NCBI RefSeq assembly: GCF_902806685.2
Contig: NC_048543.1
Location: 5,684,106 to 5,748,105 of the forward strand
Length of the DNA: 64,000 nt
Direction: 5' to 3'
Source: Maniola hyperantus
Lineage: Eukaryota > Arthropoda > Insecta > Lepidoptera > Nymphalidae
Positions 55,010 to 64,000 of this stretch are shown here, piece by piece (within the stretch, counting starts at the first letter, position 1; each line of letters begins with the position of its first letter). The translations under genes were made by a program, and so were the position numbers. The notes under the pieces are model-generated. The model saw only the letters and a program-made list of their open reading frames with translations, ran no database searches and was not told the DNA's origin.

Positions 55010-56115
55010 GTACGAACCATGTTTGTTCTATGGCTCAACTGGCGTGTTAAAAGTACGGTTTACCCGGATTCTTAGCGTTTAAATACATGTATAATGTACC
55101 AGTTTTATCCTTACAATAATGGCCTAAGAGTCGGCGCGTGCCAGACCTTCCTTATTTTATAAAAGCTGAAAGTTTCTCTTGTATTGTCACCAACACTGGG
55201 AGGAACGTTTGTTTGGATCATGACGGCTATGGGAGATAACCGGTAATAAACGTGTAAAAAAGTATAAAGTATAATTTTTTTATATTTTCTTCAGAATAGT
55301 ATAAGAAATCACATCATACATTGCTAGACACTTAGCAGGTATGGTGGCAACCCCCTGCCACCTTTAAAGTAAAATAAATTATTAACGTTAAGGGTGTCTG
55401 GCAGGATTCCCAGTGCCTGGCAATGCATGACGTAATTTCTAATACTACTCCGTAGAAAATATAAAAAACCGGCCAAGTGCGAGTTAGGCTCGCACACTGG
55501 GGGTTCCGTACTACAGTCGTAATTTTTCCACATTTTGCACGATAATTCAAAACTATGATGCATAAAAATCTGTTTTAGAATGCACAGGTAAAGCCCTTTC
55601 ATTTGATACCCCACTTGATATAGTTATCTTACTTCAAATAGTGAAAATACTAATTATTAGTTCATGACCACAATTTTTTTTTTGTGTGATCTAACCCTAA
55701 ATTCACGGTTTTCAGATTTTCCCCTAAAGCCAGCTATAAGACCCACCTACCTACCAAATTTCATGATTCTTGGTCAACGGGAAGTACCCCGTAGGTTTCT
55801 TGACAGACAGACAACAAAGTGATCCTATGAGGGTTCCGTTTTTCCTTTTGAGGTACGGAACCCTAAAAAATTAGACTTTATACTTAGACGTAAGATTTTT
55901 TTACACCTTTATTACCGTAAGATTTTTTACACCTTTATTACCTGTTGTCCCCCAAAGACAACATGATCCAAACAAACGTTCCTCCCAGTGTTTGGGACAA
56001 TATGCAGAGAAACTTTCACCTTTTTTAAAATAAGAAAGGTCTGGCACGAGCTGGCTCTCTCTACAAGGATTAAGATCGTACTTTTGACATGATCGTTACC
56101 ACATAGAGCATATAT
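55010..56115. mobile_element. About 1.1-kb foldback element between XPF and Pcmt
   Basis: Left arm 55010-55280 and right arm 55880-56115 pair (for example CACTGGGAGGAACGTTTGTT against its inverse at 55975; GCGTGCCAGACCTTCCTTAT against its inverse at 56030). A CCGG-type repeat occupies the centre. Confidence 0.7.
55464..55868 (+). repeat. CCGGCCAAGTGCGAG repeat inside a foldback element
   Basis: Full copy lying in the centre of the 55010-56115 inverted repeat. Confidence 0.75.
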
Positions 56116-56142
56116 GGCGATTCCTTTCTCAAAAATGCTCTA

Positions 56143-56402
56143 TACTATACTCTATCCGCGTAAAGAGGTTGGTATAAGGCTCTCTCTGGTACGTAATCTC
56201 ATACAAATAATAGAGACAAAAATCTCAGTAGTTGCTAACCATTTTGAACCACCAACCAATCACATACGAATCTAAGTTTTCTAATTGAATTTAGATTGTT
56301 TTTTCAAAACATGTTTGTGATTCGTTGGTGGCACAAAATGGTTAACGCCCACTAAGATTTTCGTCTCTGTCACTTACTTTTTTCTGCGGATAGAATATAG
56401 TT
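56143..56402. repeat. Foldback MITE, XPF-Pcmt gap
   Basis: Outer arms ACTCTATCCGCG / CTGCGGATAGAATAT; inner arms AGAGACAAAAATCTCAGTAG and AACCATTTTG against their inverses ending at 56368. Confidence 0.65.
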
Positions 56403-57131
56403 AAATTTTTCATAGAGAGTTGACAACATTCGTAATGGATTAGCTTAGGCAACAAAAAATTTCTATATGCAACATCAAAAATACTTTGATAATGTCATGG
56501 CATGAAAAAATGTAAATTGATGCATTAAAGACTACACTTCAAAAAACAATGAATGAAAGGCGTCAATTAAATTATTATTAGAGACATATATTTCTATAGA
56601 AGGTAGGTACCTACTTTAATTTTATCAGTGTCTAAATAGTAGTATTTATACATAATGCTTTGTAGTAAAAGGAAACAGGCTAGTTCATGACGATGTCTCA
56701 CATAATAGTCATATCTGATTGTAATGTATATTAGTCAATACAGATTTTACTTAAACTTAAAATAACAATAAATAAACTAGGCTAAATGTAATATTTATAA
56801 TTCCGTCGCTTTTATTATCAGTCTCATGTTCAGCAAAACAAATCAAATATGTATATAACACGGTGTTACTTTGTGTCTGTAAAGTGCTGGTACTTATGAT
56901 AGAGCTTTCAGTAATTTTATTACTTAAACAATAATTATAGTTGAGCCAATACAAACGTGCGAACTGAGTCATAGATCTTTACGGTCATAGGGTTGTGACT
57001 TGTGAGAATATTGCAGAAGTCGCTATCGATAATGAATGCCATTTGGACACAGGTAGCTGGAGCGACGCGGTATTTCCTTAACCTTTCCCTCGCTCTTTAT
57101 AACCTGTTATTATCGATAAATCCTCCTTTTT

Positions 57132-57540
57132 TAGGGTTCCGTACCTCACAAGGAAAAACGGAACCCTTATAGGATCACTTTGTTGTCTGTCTGTCAGTCT
57201 GTCAAGAAACCTACAAGGTACTTCCCGTTGACCTAGAATCATGAAATTTGGCAGGTAGGTAGGTCTTATAGCAAAAATTCGGAGAAAAATCTGAAAACCT
57301 TGAATTTGTGATTACATCACACAAAAAAAATTAAATTGTGGCCATGAACTAATAATTAATATATTCAATTTTCGAAGTAAGATAACTATATCAAGTGGGG
57401 TATCATATGAAAGGTCTTCCTTCACCTGTGCATTCTAAAACAGATTTTCATTTATTTTTATGCATCATAGTTTTGCAAAAACACGGTTGTAGTACGCAAC
57501 CCTTCATGCGCGAGTCCGACTCGCACTTGGCCAGTTTTTT
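57132..57540 (-). repeat. CCGGCCAAGTGCGAG repeat near the Pcmt 3' side
   Basis: Begins AGGGTTCCGTACCTCACAAG; ends CACTTGGCCAGTTTTTT. Confidence 0.75.
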
Positions 57541-57616
57541 TACTGGTTACACACCAGAGCATCAGGTTCCAGTACCATAATGCCTGTAAGTGCGAGCGAG
57601 AGGTCGATAAAACTGA

Positions 57617-57622
57617 TTTATT
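57617..57622 (-). promoter_or_regulatory. Candidate poly(A) signal of Pcmt
   Basis: Forward TTTATT, i.e. AATAAA on the minus strand, about 217 nt beyond the stop codon. Confidence 0.35.
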
Positions 57623-57838
57623 TATGACACAGTTCGCACGATTGTAATGGCTCAACTATAGATATATAATATATAATATATAATACATAATATTATGTCA
57701 TATACTTTTATGTACACAAGCGCTTCTGTGTTAGCGACCAAGAGTAAATCACAGGGAGTTTATGAATTAGGAAGCAAAGTAGGTGATTGCTGTGACCACC
57801 GTAATTGTTGTGCAGATTACCAGTATAGTAGCAAGGGG

Positions 57839-60800
57839 TCACTCACGATACTGGTGGTTCTTATCCGTCAGGGGGACGTAGATTACGCTCATTAGCTTCT
57901 TTACTGTGGTGGTACCATCGAGTGCCTTATCCACCTGGAATAAAATTAATTAAAATAAGTTGGTAACAAATTGTAGCTTTGTAGCCGCACGCAGCCAACG
58001 TGGTAGACTATGGGCAAAACGTGTGCTCTGTAGAGAGCTGTCGACGGGTTGATCATGATGAATTGTAGCTGAATCAGTCAAGTCTGGTAGTGATACCCAG
58101 ATAGTTACGGGTTCGAGTCCCGCCAAGAGAAATTTCCTTAACGCAATCCCCATACAAACATCGTTTAGTTCTTATCTTTAGTTTTAGTTAACCAATCAAA
58201 TTCAATATTCAATAAAGTAGGTATGTTCGAGAAACCAATGTCTGGTTTACCAGATTTTCTTAAAAATGTGTAGTCTCAAAGTTACACTGGCTGGATATAA
58301 CAGAAATCTGGAAAACACAGATATTAATTTCGAGAATGTGTCCACTAAATTTCATTGTTTGTTTGGTTAATGTTCCTCCTCTTAGTACTTAAAGTTTATT
58401 ATTTACTAGCTATTTTTCGTGACTGTATAGAACATTTATGCATGTACTAATTTTTTTTTAAATTGCCATGATTTAAAAGGAGCCTTTTTTATTTATCTGT
58501 ACAACCACTGCAAGCTAAACCTAACTTATGAATAAAAGACAGACACACTTGCAATAATTGTACCAACTATTAATGCGAAAGTGTTTGTTTGTTGGTTTGT
58601 CCTTCAATCACGTCGCAACGGTGAGACGGATTGACGTCATTTTTGCATGGGTATAGACCTAGAGACCTGGACATAGTCTTTTTTTATCCCGGAAAATCAA
58701 AGAGTTCCCACGGAATTCATAAAAAACTAATTCCATATGGACGAAGTCGCGGGCATCAGCTAGTTAGTGTATACAAATCATACTTGTGTGAGATGCTGTT
58801 CACCTCCCTCTGGGCCCACAGGAACAATCAGTCGACCGCCGGGCTTCAGTTGCTCAACAAGCTGCAATAAAGTACATTTTGTAGAATCTCCTACTAATTT
58901 AATACATTTTTCCAATTTTCTTAAGCCACAATAGCTCAACTGTTACAGGAGTGGGCTGAATCCTGACAGGTCGGCGGTTCAAACCCCACCTATTATCGTC
59001 TATTATTATACACTATTGTCGTACCTACTCCTAGCACAACTTTTTTTTTAGTAAAATTTCAAGTATGAACCTACAATTTCAAATTTCAATTTCAATGTTC
59101 AATCTATCATTTAGCAAGGAACATATTTCTATGTTATCAATTGTTGAAAAATTACTAATGGCCAAAATTAATGTCGAGAACAGCTGAACCGATTTCGCTA
59201 ATTCTTTTTTTATAATATTTCTTGAAGTACGAGGATGGTTCTTACGGAGAGAAAAATTTAAAAAATTTGAATCGACTGTTAGGCGGTACGAAGTTCGCTG
59301 GGGCAGCTAGTAATAAATAAATCAATCTACCTGCAATCTATTGATACGTTACAACATTGTTATTTTTCTAAAAAGACCATACAATTTTTAGGGTTCTGTA
59401 CCTCAAAAGGAAAAACGGAACCCTTATAGGATCACTTTGTTGTCTGTCTATCTGTCATGAAACCTACAGGGTACTTCCCGTTGACCTAGAATCATGAAAT
59501 TTGGCAGGTAGGTAGATCTTATAGCTGGCTTTAGTGGAAAAATCTGAAAACTATGAATTTCTGGTCACATCACACAAAAAAAATTAAATTGTGGTCATAA
59601 ACTAATAATTAGTATTTTCCATTTTCAGGTCTTCACCTGTATATTCTAAAACAGATTTTTATGTATCATAGTTTTTGAATTATCCTGCAAAATGTCGAAA
59701 AAATACGACTGTAGTACGGAAGACTCATTGCGCGAGCCTGACTCGCACTTGGCCGGTTTTTGACAAATAATGTTAATGTTACTAAGTAAGTAGTACTAAG
59801 TAAGTAAGTAAGTACATTAAATATTGAAACCTAACGCTAGGTGAATAGCCCCCTGGATTGATCATACCAAATTGTATGCCAAAATTATGTGCGTTCACTC
59901 ACATTGCCATATTGCAGTTATTTAACAACCCGTACGTTCCGACCCTAAAAGTTATTAATTAATTTATAACAACTGTACTTACAGCCTGAGGTAAGGTAGG
60001 AGCAGCCGCTCCAACATGAATTGCATTATATGGAGCTTCAGCAGGGTAGCCTTGACGTCCATCACCAACTAAAGTCATGTACAAATTATTTGCTAGAAAC
60101 TGTAATTAAATTTGAATAAAGTAGAAAGAGAAACCCAAATTTAAAGGCGAAAATGATTATTAAACTTAAATAGCTTTAGGTTATAGGGAACTTTTGAAGT
60201 GAAAACTTATTTAGGTTTGGGCGGTTTTGGGATGGGTGAAAACTTCAAGGTTGCGGTCACCAATATGCTAATTGTTATAGTGCTTAGACTGCTGATGGAT
60301 GTAAAAAGTAAACTAACGTTATTATTTTACAAATTATATGCAATTTTTTACACTACAATTAATTTCAAAACCCCGAAAAAACCCATTATTTCATTGTTTT
60401 AACTTTTAAGTTTTCACTTCAGTAATTTTATTTGATACAAAAAAATTGTATCAAATAACTTACCAATAAGTTTGACTCTTTCTTTGGTCAGTAACTCTGG
60501 ATTATCAGCCTTGATGTTTTTAGTTGCCAATGTCACTAGCTCAGATATATGTTCAATACCAATTACCCTTCCCGTCTCTCCCAGCATGAAAGCCATGCAA
60601 GCTGTTAAGTAACCAGATCCAGAACCTACGTCCAGGGCCTTCTCACCCGGCATTAATTGTTTACTTAATCTTTCCAATGCATGAGCATGCTAAAAAAGGC
60701 AGAAAGTTTGATCACAATTTGTATTACCTTACTTTACAGAAAACTTCTCATACAAAATTAGTGATTAAGGGCCCGTTTCACTTCTACCCAATAAACTAAA

Positions 60801-62020
60801 TAAACTTTGTCTGATGAATAAATTTGGTATTTTAGCAGTTTTTGTGTTACAGGATAAAAGCTATCTTTGAAACCTCCAAATTCAGTCAAGCAGATGGGCC
60901 TTTGAAACTCCTGTGAGAACTATTTGATTTTCCACAACAAAAAGTAGCCCATGTCCAATCCCAGGGATGCAAACTATCTCTGTACCAACTTACATCAAAA
61001 TTGTTAAACAATTGAACAGTGAAAAGCTAGCAGACTGACACACACTTTTGCATTAATATAACTACAAATAATACTAGATGATGCCCGCGACTTCGCCCGC
61101 GTGGATTAACGTGGAACTCTTTGGTTTTCTGGGATAAAAAGCCTATATCCTTTTCCGGTATGCAAGCTATTGCTGTACCAAATTTCTTCAAAATCGATTG
61201 AACGGATGGTCCGTGAAAGGCAGACAGATGGACACACCTTCGCATTTATAATATTAGTATGGATTAGCATGGATTGAGTCTATTTATTTTTGTCAGTGTT
61301 GTAGTTATGTCAAGCCTGGAAAGACCCTAAGATACGAAAAAGTGACAAGGTTTAACCATATGAGGTGCACTGATTGTAGCAGAGTATCCAATTGATTGCG
61401 GGGAGTCCTGGTATGGGCCGTGTGGACAGTAATTCTTTCTGTCAACAGCTAGCATTGCATTCGCCACAGCATCCGTTTTTATGATGCCATTTGCTAAAAT
61501 ATAAAAATTTCACTTCAAGTTTATAAAAGTTTTATGAACTTCTGTATGAATAAATAACTAAGGTTTCCTATATATGTAGGCTATATATATAAAACCTTAG
61601 TTAGTTATACTCAAACATAATATTTTATCTCTGTATACATATAAAAGAATACACAACAATGTAATTCTCTAAATATTTTTTGAAGTGTAGCTAAATCACT
61701 ATCAAAAAAATTATAAACGCGATTCTCTACCTGTTATGCATATTCTTTTTTCTTTGTGAATTAAAATAGGCAAAAAAATACTTAAAAGGAGAAACCGACT
61801 GACTGATATCAACATGCAGCTGAAATCGCTGGGTCTAGAAACTTGAGATTTTGCCTGGCCCTTTTTTATATTGCAGAACCTCACTATGAAACGATTTTGA
61901 GAAGCGCCTGCAACGTAACTTCAACTCGTATAACGAGGAAGTAAAATGAAAATATTTCTATTTACCTCTGAGATTGCGAACCAAGTCGGCATTGTTTATT
62001 CCGTGGCTTCTCCACGCCAT
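57839..62020 (-). CDS. Pcmt: Protein-L-isoaspartate (D-aspartate) O-methyltransferase, complete, 6 exons
   Basis: Exons (high to low): 62020-61966, 61493-61357, 60689-60464, 60068-59983, 58861-58784, 57934-57839; 225 aa, very near the family's usual 226-227. Start MAWRSHGINNADLVRNLR matches the family's MAWKS..LI.NLR opening. The segment SIGYSATISAPHMHAHALE is the conserved active-site loop. Motif I for S-adenosylmethionine binding is LDVGSGSGYLTA (exon 3), followed by GRVIGIEH. VGDGRQGYPAEAPYNAIHVGAAAP and LKPGGRLIVPVGPEGG are the later methyltransferase motifs, and the end is VIYVPLTDKNHQYRE. The enzyme methylates isoaspartyl residues in aged proteins so they can be repaired. The last exon ends in TATCGTGAGTGA: I take TGA (57841-57839) as stop, but GTGAGT there is also a perfect donor, so an isoform with a further exon is possible. 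Confidence 0.95.
57982..58135 (+). mobile_element. SINE family C tail plus a tRNA-like fragment
   Basis: GCCAACGTGGTAGACTATGG leads to GGGTTGATCATGATGA. Next comes TTACGGGTTCGAGTCCCGCC, a B-box/T-arm-like piece of another tRNA-derived element. It does not fold as a complete tRNA. Confidence 0.5.
58570..58764 (+). mobile_element. Helitron-like element, Pcmt intron 4
   Basis: CCTTCAATCACGTCGCAACG, CCCGGAAAATCAAAGAGTTC, end GTCGCGGGCATCAGCTAGTT, 20 bp from exon 5. Confidence 0.6.
58924..59052 (+). mobile_element. SINE family A, 3' truncated, in a Pcmt intron
   Basis: Head with CAATAGCTCAAC and GGTTCAAACCCC, a short extra TATTATCGTC duplication, then the body stops at CCTAGCACAAC. Confidence 0.7.
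59168..59313 (+). mobile_element. Second-family Helitron-like 3' part, Pcmt intron 4
   Basis: Nearly the same as 7280-7423 without its 5' part. The hairpin has one change (TTCGCTGGGG). Confidence 0.6.
59389..59761 (-). repeat. CCGGCCAAGTGCGAG repeat, Pcmt intron 4
   Basis: Full copy with a deletion of the GATACCCCACTTGATATAG segment. Confidence 0.7.
61073..61264 (-). mobile_element. Helitron-like element, Pcmt intron 2
   Basis: Inverse end CTAGATGATGCCCGCGACTT; inverse start TTTATAATATTAGTATGG. Confidence 0.6.
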
Positions 62021-63016
62021 ACTCGCTAAAACTAAAATGCCTAAAGAAATAGAAATCTTACGCCATGGGAACCCTATTTTCGTATGTATCACAGATTAAT
62101 AGGGATACTATGGTATGTATTTTGTTGATTAATCAGCGAAGAAAAACCGGGTGAAAAATTATATATTTTATTATATATTATTTTTTAAATTTATTTTACG
62201 GCCCTGGATAACAGTCTTTTAAGGCCTTTATTATATTTGACACTTATTGATCACAGACGTCAGACTCTAACAATTTTCATTTTTTTTTTTATTGAATATT
62301 TATTGGAGACATTGGAGTTCATTTGGAGATTTATTGAATATGTTGATCATAGAGATAGTATATGTATATGTCATAGGTATATGTTTTTGTTTTTGGCAGT
62401 TGACAGGTCATCATATGTTAAAAGTACTCTGTGCAGGTCATCGACATAGGAGGCTTAGATGATTCTTTGAGTAGAGTTTAAATCCACGAATCTATTTAAA
62501 TCATATATATTCAAGACAGCTCTAAGGGGACTTTACCTACGACAACAAGGCTCTCGGCGTAATATAGTAGATAATCTATGCTCTCGGCACTTGAATGACA
62601 TTGACAGACAAAGGCATAGAATGTGCTTAGAATAGAATCTTCTTAGAATATTCAAACAATAACAAAGGGGACACTTGACCGCAACGTTAGTTCTGATTTT
62701 CGATCTCTATGTCGCCACCAATGTATTCTGTGTTCACCACGCGCCAAGATAGCCTTTTTCACAGACCAATAACATATAGGCCTTTTTCGTGCTTGTTCGC
62801 CTCGTAGTGATTATATTCTCTTTGGTTCGCCTCAGCTTCCCACCACAGAGTACATTGCTTCCCACTGTACCTACTCTTCTACTCTATGTTTAAAAAAATA
62901 CTCAAATTTTTGTTATGAAGAAATCTTAAAACCATTAAAATTGAAAATCTTTCACCGGCAACTATTATATATCACATATCATAACATCAAAGAAACACTT
63001 GATAACAGCCCCAACA
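62021..63016. promoter_or_regulatory. Divergent intergenic region between Pcmt and the MEA1-like gene
   Basis: About 1 kb separates the two start codons, which point away from each other, so it probably holds both promoters. The sequence is AT-rich with a T tract at 62280-62291. No clear TATA box or repeat family copy was recognised. The 62700-62880 part is less AT-rich (cgccaccaatg, cacgcgccaag) and is the likeliest promoter core. Confidence 0.4.
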
Positions 63017-63208
63017 ATGGTGTGCGATGGACCGGATCCGCCAGATGATTCCCCACAAAACTTAATTCCACCGCCGCGAAATGAATTAATGGCTAACGGA
63101 AACCACGACGATAGTGATGAAGAGCAAAACGAGCATTTCGGATACGAGCCTCTACCACAAGGGCCGGAAGCTGTATTTACAGACCATGAAAGTGATGACG
63201 ATATCGAA
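63017..63208 (+). CDS. MEA1: MEA1 (male-enhanced antigen 1)-like protein, first coding exon; gene continues beyond the window
   Basis: Sixty-four codons from ATG 63017 to a clean donor GAA|GTAAGT at 63209. The peptide is acidic (NHDDSDEEQNEHF) and contains GYEPLPQGPEA, resembling the GYxYQPLxQDPE core of MEA1 proteins, which are short, acidic and of unclear function. The codon at 62999 is TTG, so 63017 is the first ATG of the frame. The rest of the protein, including the conserved C-terminal part, lies downstream of this window. The identification rests on one short motif and overall acidity. Confidence 0.65.
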
Positions 63209-64000
63209 GTAAGTAATAATTAAGAGTGTCATCGTCGTCACAAGTGATTCAACGGATAGGTCTACAGGACCCTGGTGCTAGTGTTCGTGGTTCCGAGTGA
63301 CTCGTTTGAAACCGTCCATTCACCTTGTGGGAGTCTTAAAATGCTTCGCTTTTTGGTGTAAAGTGACCTTAGGTAATGGTCTGCTCTTGGACGCAGCTCT
63401 CAGCTGTTGTACACAATACCTACAGTGATCACAAAGCAAGTAGTCCAATCTGAACAAGAAGTCAACAAGAAGAAGTCCAAGAAAAGATCTCAGCAGGGCT
63501 AGGAGTCCTTGGCTTTTTAACCGACTTCAAAAAAAGGAGGAGGTTCTCAATTCGTCGGAATCTTTTTTTTTTTTTTTTTTTATTTTTTTTTTTTTATGTA
63601 TGTTCCCCGATTTCTCAAAAACGCCTGGACCGATTTTGAAAATTCTTTTTTTGTTTGAAAGGGTATACTTCAAAGTTGGTCCCATTTCAATTTGGTGAAG
63701 ATCTGATGAACATCTTCGAAGATAGATACTAGAACTCCTCAACGGATAAGAGTAAATTGCTCGCGATCAGTGTAATAGCTTAGTAAACAGTAGATTTTTA
63801 ACCAGTCATAGCATAATTTCATGGGGCCACTAAAAATTGTGAAATAAAAAATTTTTACAAAAAAAATAAAAACCGACTTCGTTACATAAACACTAAAAAT
63901 TGAAAAATAATTTAATTTATTACCGAATATATTATGTATACAAGAGTTAATATAGTTCCATAATAATATTTTTTGGGGTCGGTGCCAATGAGGTGCCATT
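63209..64000. other. Start of MEA1-like intron 1: repeats only
   Basis: No further exon is visible. 63228-63370 resembles the antisense 3' tail of an RTE LINE (compare 40985-41165). 63515-63740 is an AACCGACTTC-type repeat with long T tracts. 63863 to the end matches 41345-41480. Confidence 0.5.
63863..64000. repeat. AACCGACTTC repeat, cut by the window edge
   Basis: Matches 41345-41480 (AATTTAATTTATTACC, TATGTATACAAGAGTTA, TTTTTTGG.G.CGGTGCCAAT). Confidence 0.7.

Larger units (their letters stand above)
54904..57131. other. Convergent intergenic region, XPF to Pcmt, no gene seen
   Basis: Filled mainly by the two foldback elements and a nested repeat listed here. 56403-57131 is plain AT-rich sequence with a short TATCGATA-type palindrome; nothing coding. 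Confidence 0.6.

Noticed and set aside
58079..58135. Possible tRNA gene (GGGTTCGAGTCCCGCC)
   Set aside because: Only the T-arm-like part is good. The acceptor and D arms do not pair, so it is a SINE fragment.
62999..63016. Upstream start of the MEA1-like frame
   Set aside because: The codon at 62999 is TTG. The ATG at 63017 has a better context and fits the family opening.

Overview
This window is nuclear DNA of an insect, almost certainly a moth or butterfly. It is AT-rich, its genes are split into many short exons with GT-AG introns, and it is packed with short non-autonomous elements: Helitron-like copies ending in a hairpin plus CTAGT, foldback MITEs, tRNA-derived SINEs and RTE-type LINE tails. 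No bacterial, viral or CRISPR features were seen. The species cannot be named from the sequence.

Layout. Positions 1-21,645 hold no convincing protein-coding gene; this is repeat-rich intergenic DNA. From about 34.3 kb down to 21.6 kb on the minus strand lies a complete no-on-transient A (nonA; NONO/SFPQ/PSPC1 = DBHS family) gene, with 10 coding exons reconstructed to about 660 aa. Its first coding intron carries a 2,164-bp DNA transposon (30,930-33,093) with perfect 27-bp inverted repeats, TA flanks and an open 446-aa transposase whose DDE spacing is DD82E, the spacing of the recently recognised 'Sailor' type of IS630/Tc1/mariner elements.

From 35,242 to 54,578 on the plus strand lies a complete XPF/ERCC4 (Drosophila mei-9) gene, with 17 coding exons giving 898 aa, including the GDx(n)ERKx(3)D nuclease motif and the C-terminal helix-hairpin-helix region. 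Its introns are full of transposons. The most notable, in intron 12, is a 1,670-bp element with about 0.5-kb inverted arms, 5'-CA termini, an 8-bp target duplication and an internal THAP zinc-finger exon, that is, a P-element-superfamily relative. It sits inside an older MITE. A LINE tail abuts the exon-3 acceptor.

From 62,020 down to 57,839 on the minus strand is a complete protein-L-isoaspartate O-methyltransferase (Pcmt) gene, with six exons and 225 aa. At 63,017 on the plus strand begins the first coding exon of a MEA1 (male-enhanced antigen 1)-like gene that runs out of the window.

Gene arrangement. nonA and XPF are divergent with about 1.2 kb between start codons. XPF and Pcmt converge on a repeat-filled 3.3-kb gap. 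Pcmt and the MEA1-like gene are divergent with about 1 kb between starts. These are housekeeping functions (nuclear RNA-binding protein, nucleotide-excision/recombination endonuclease, protein repair methyltransferase) with no obvious shared pathway. All exon borders are my own hand reconstruction from splice consensus, reading-frame continuity and family resemblance.
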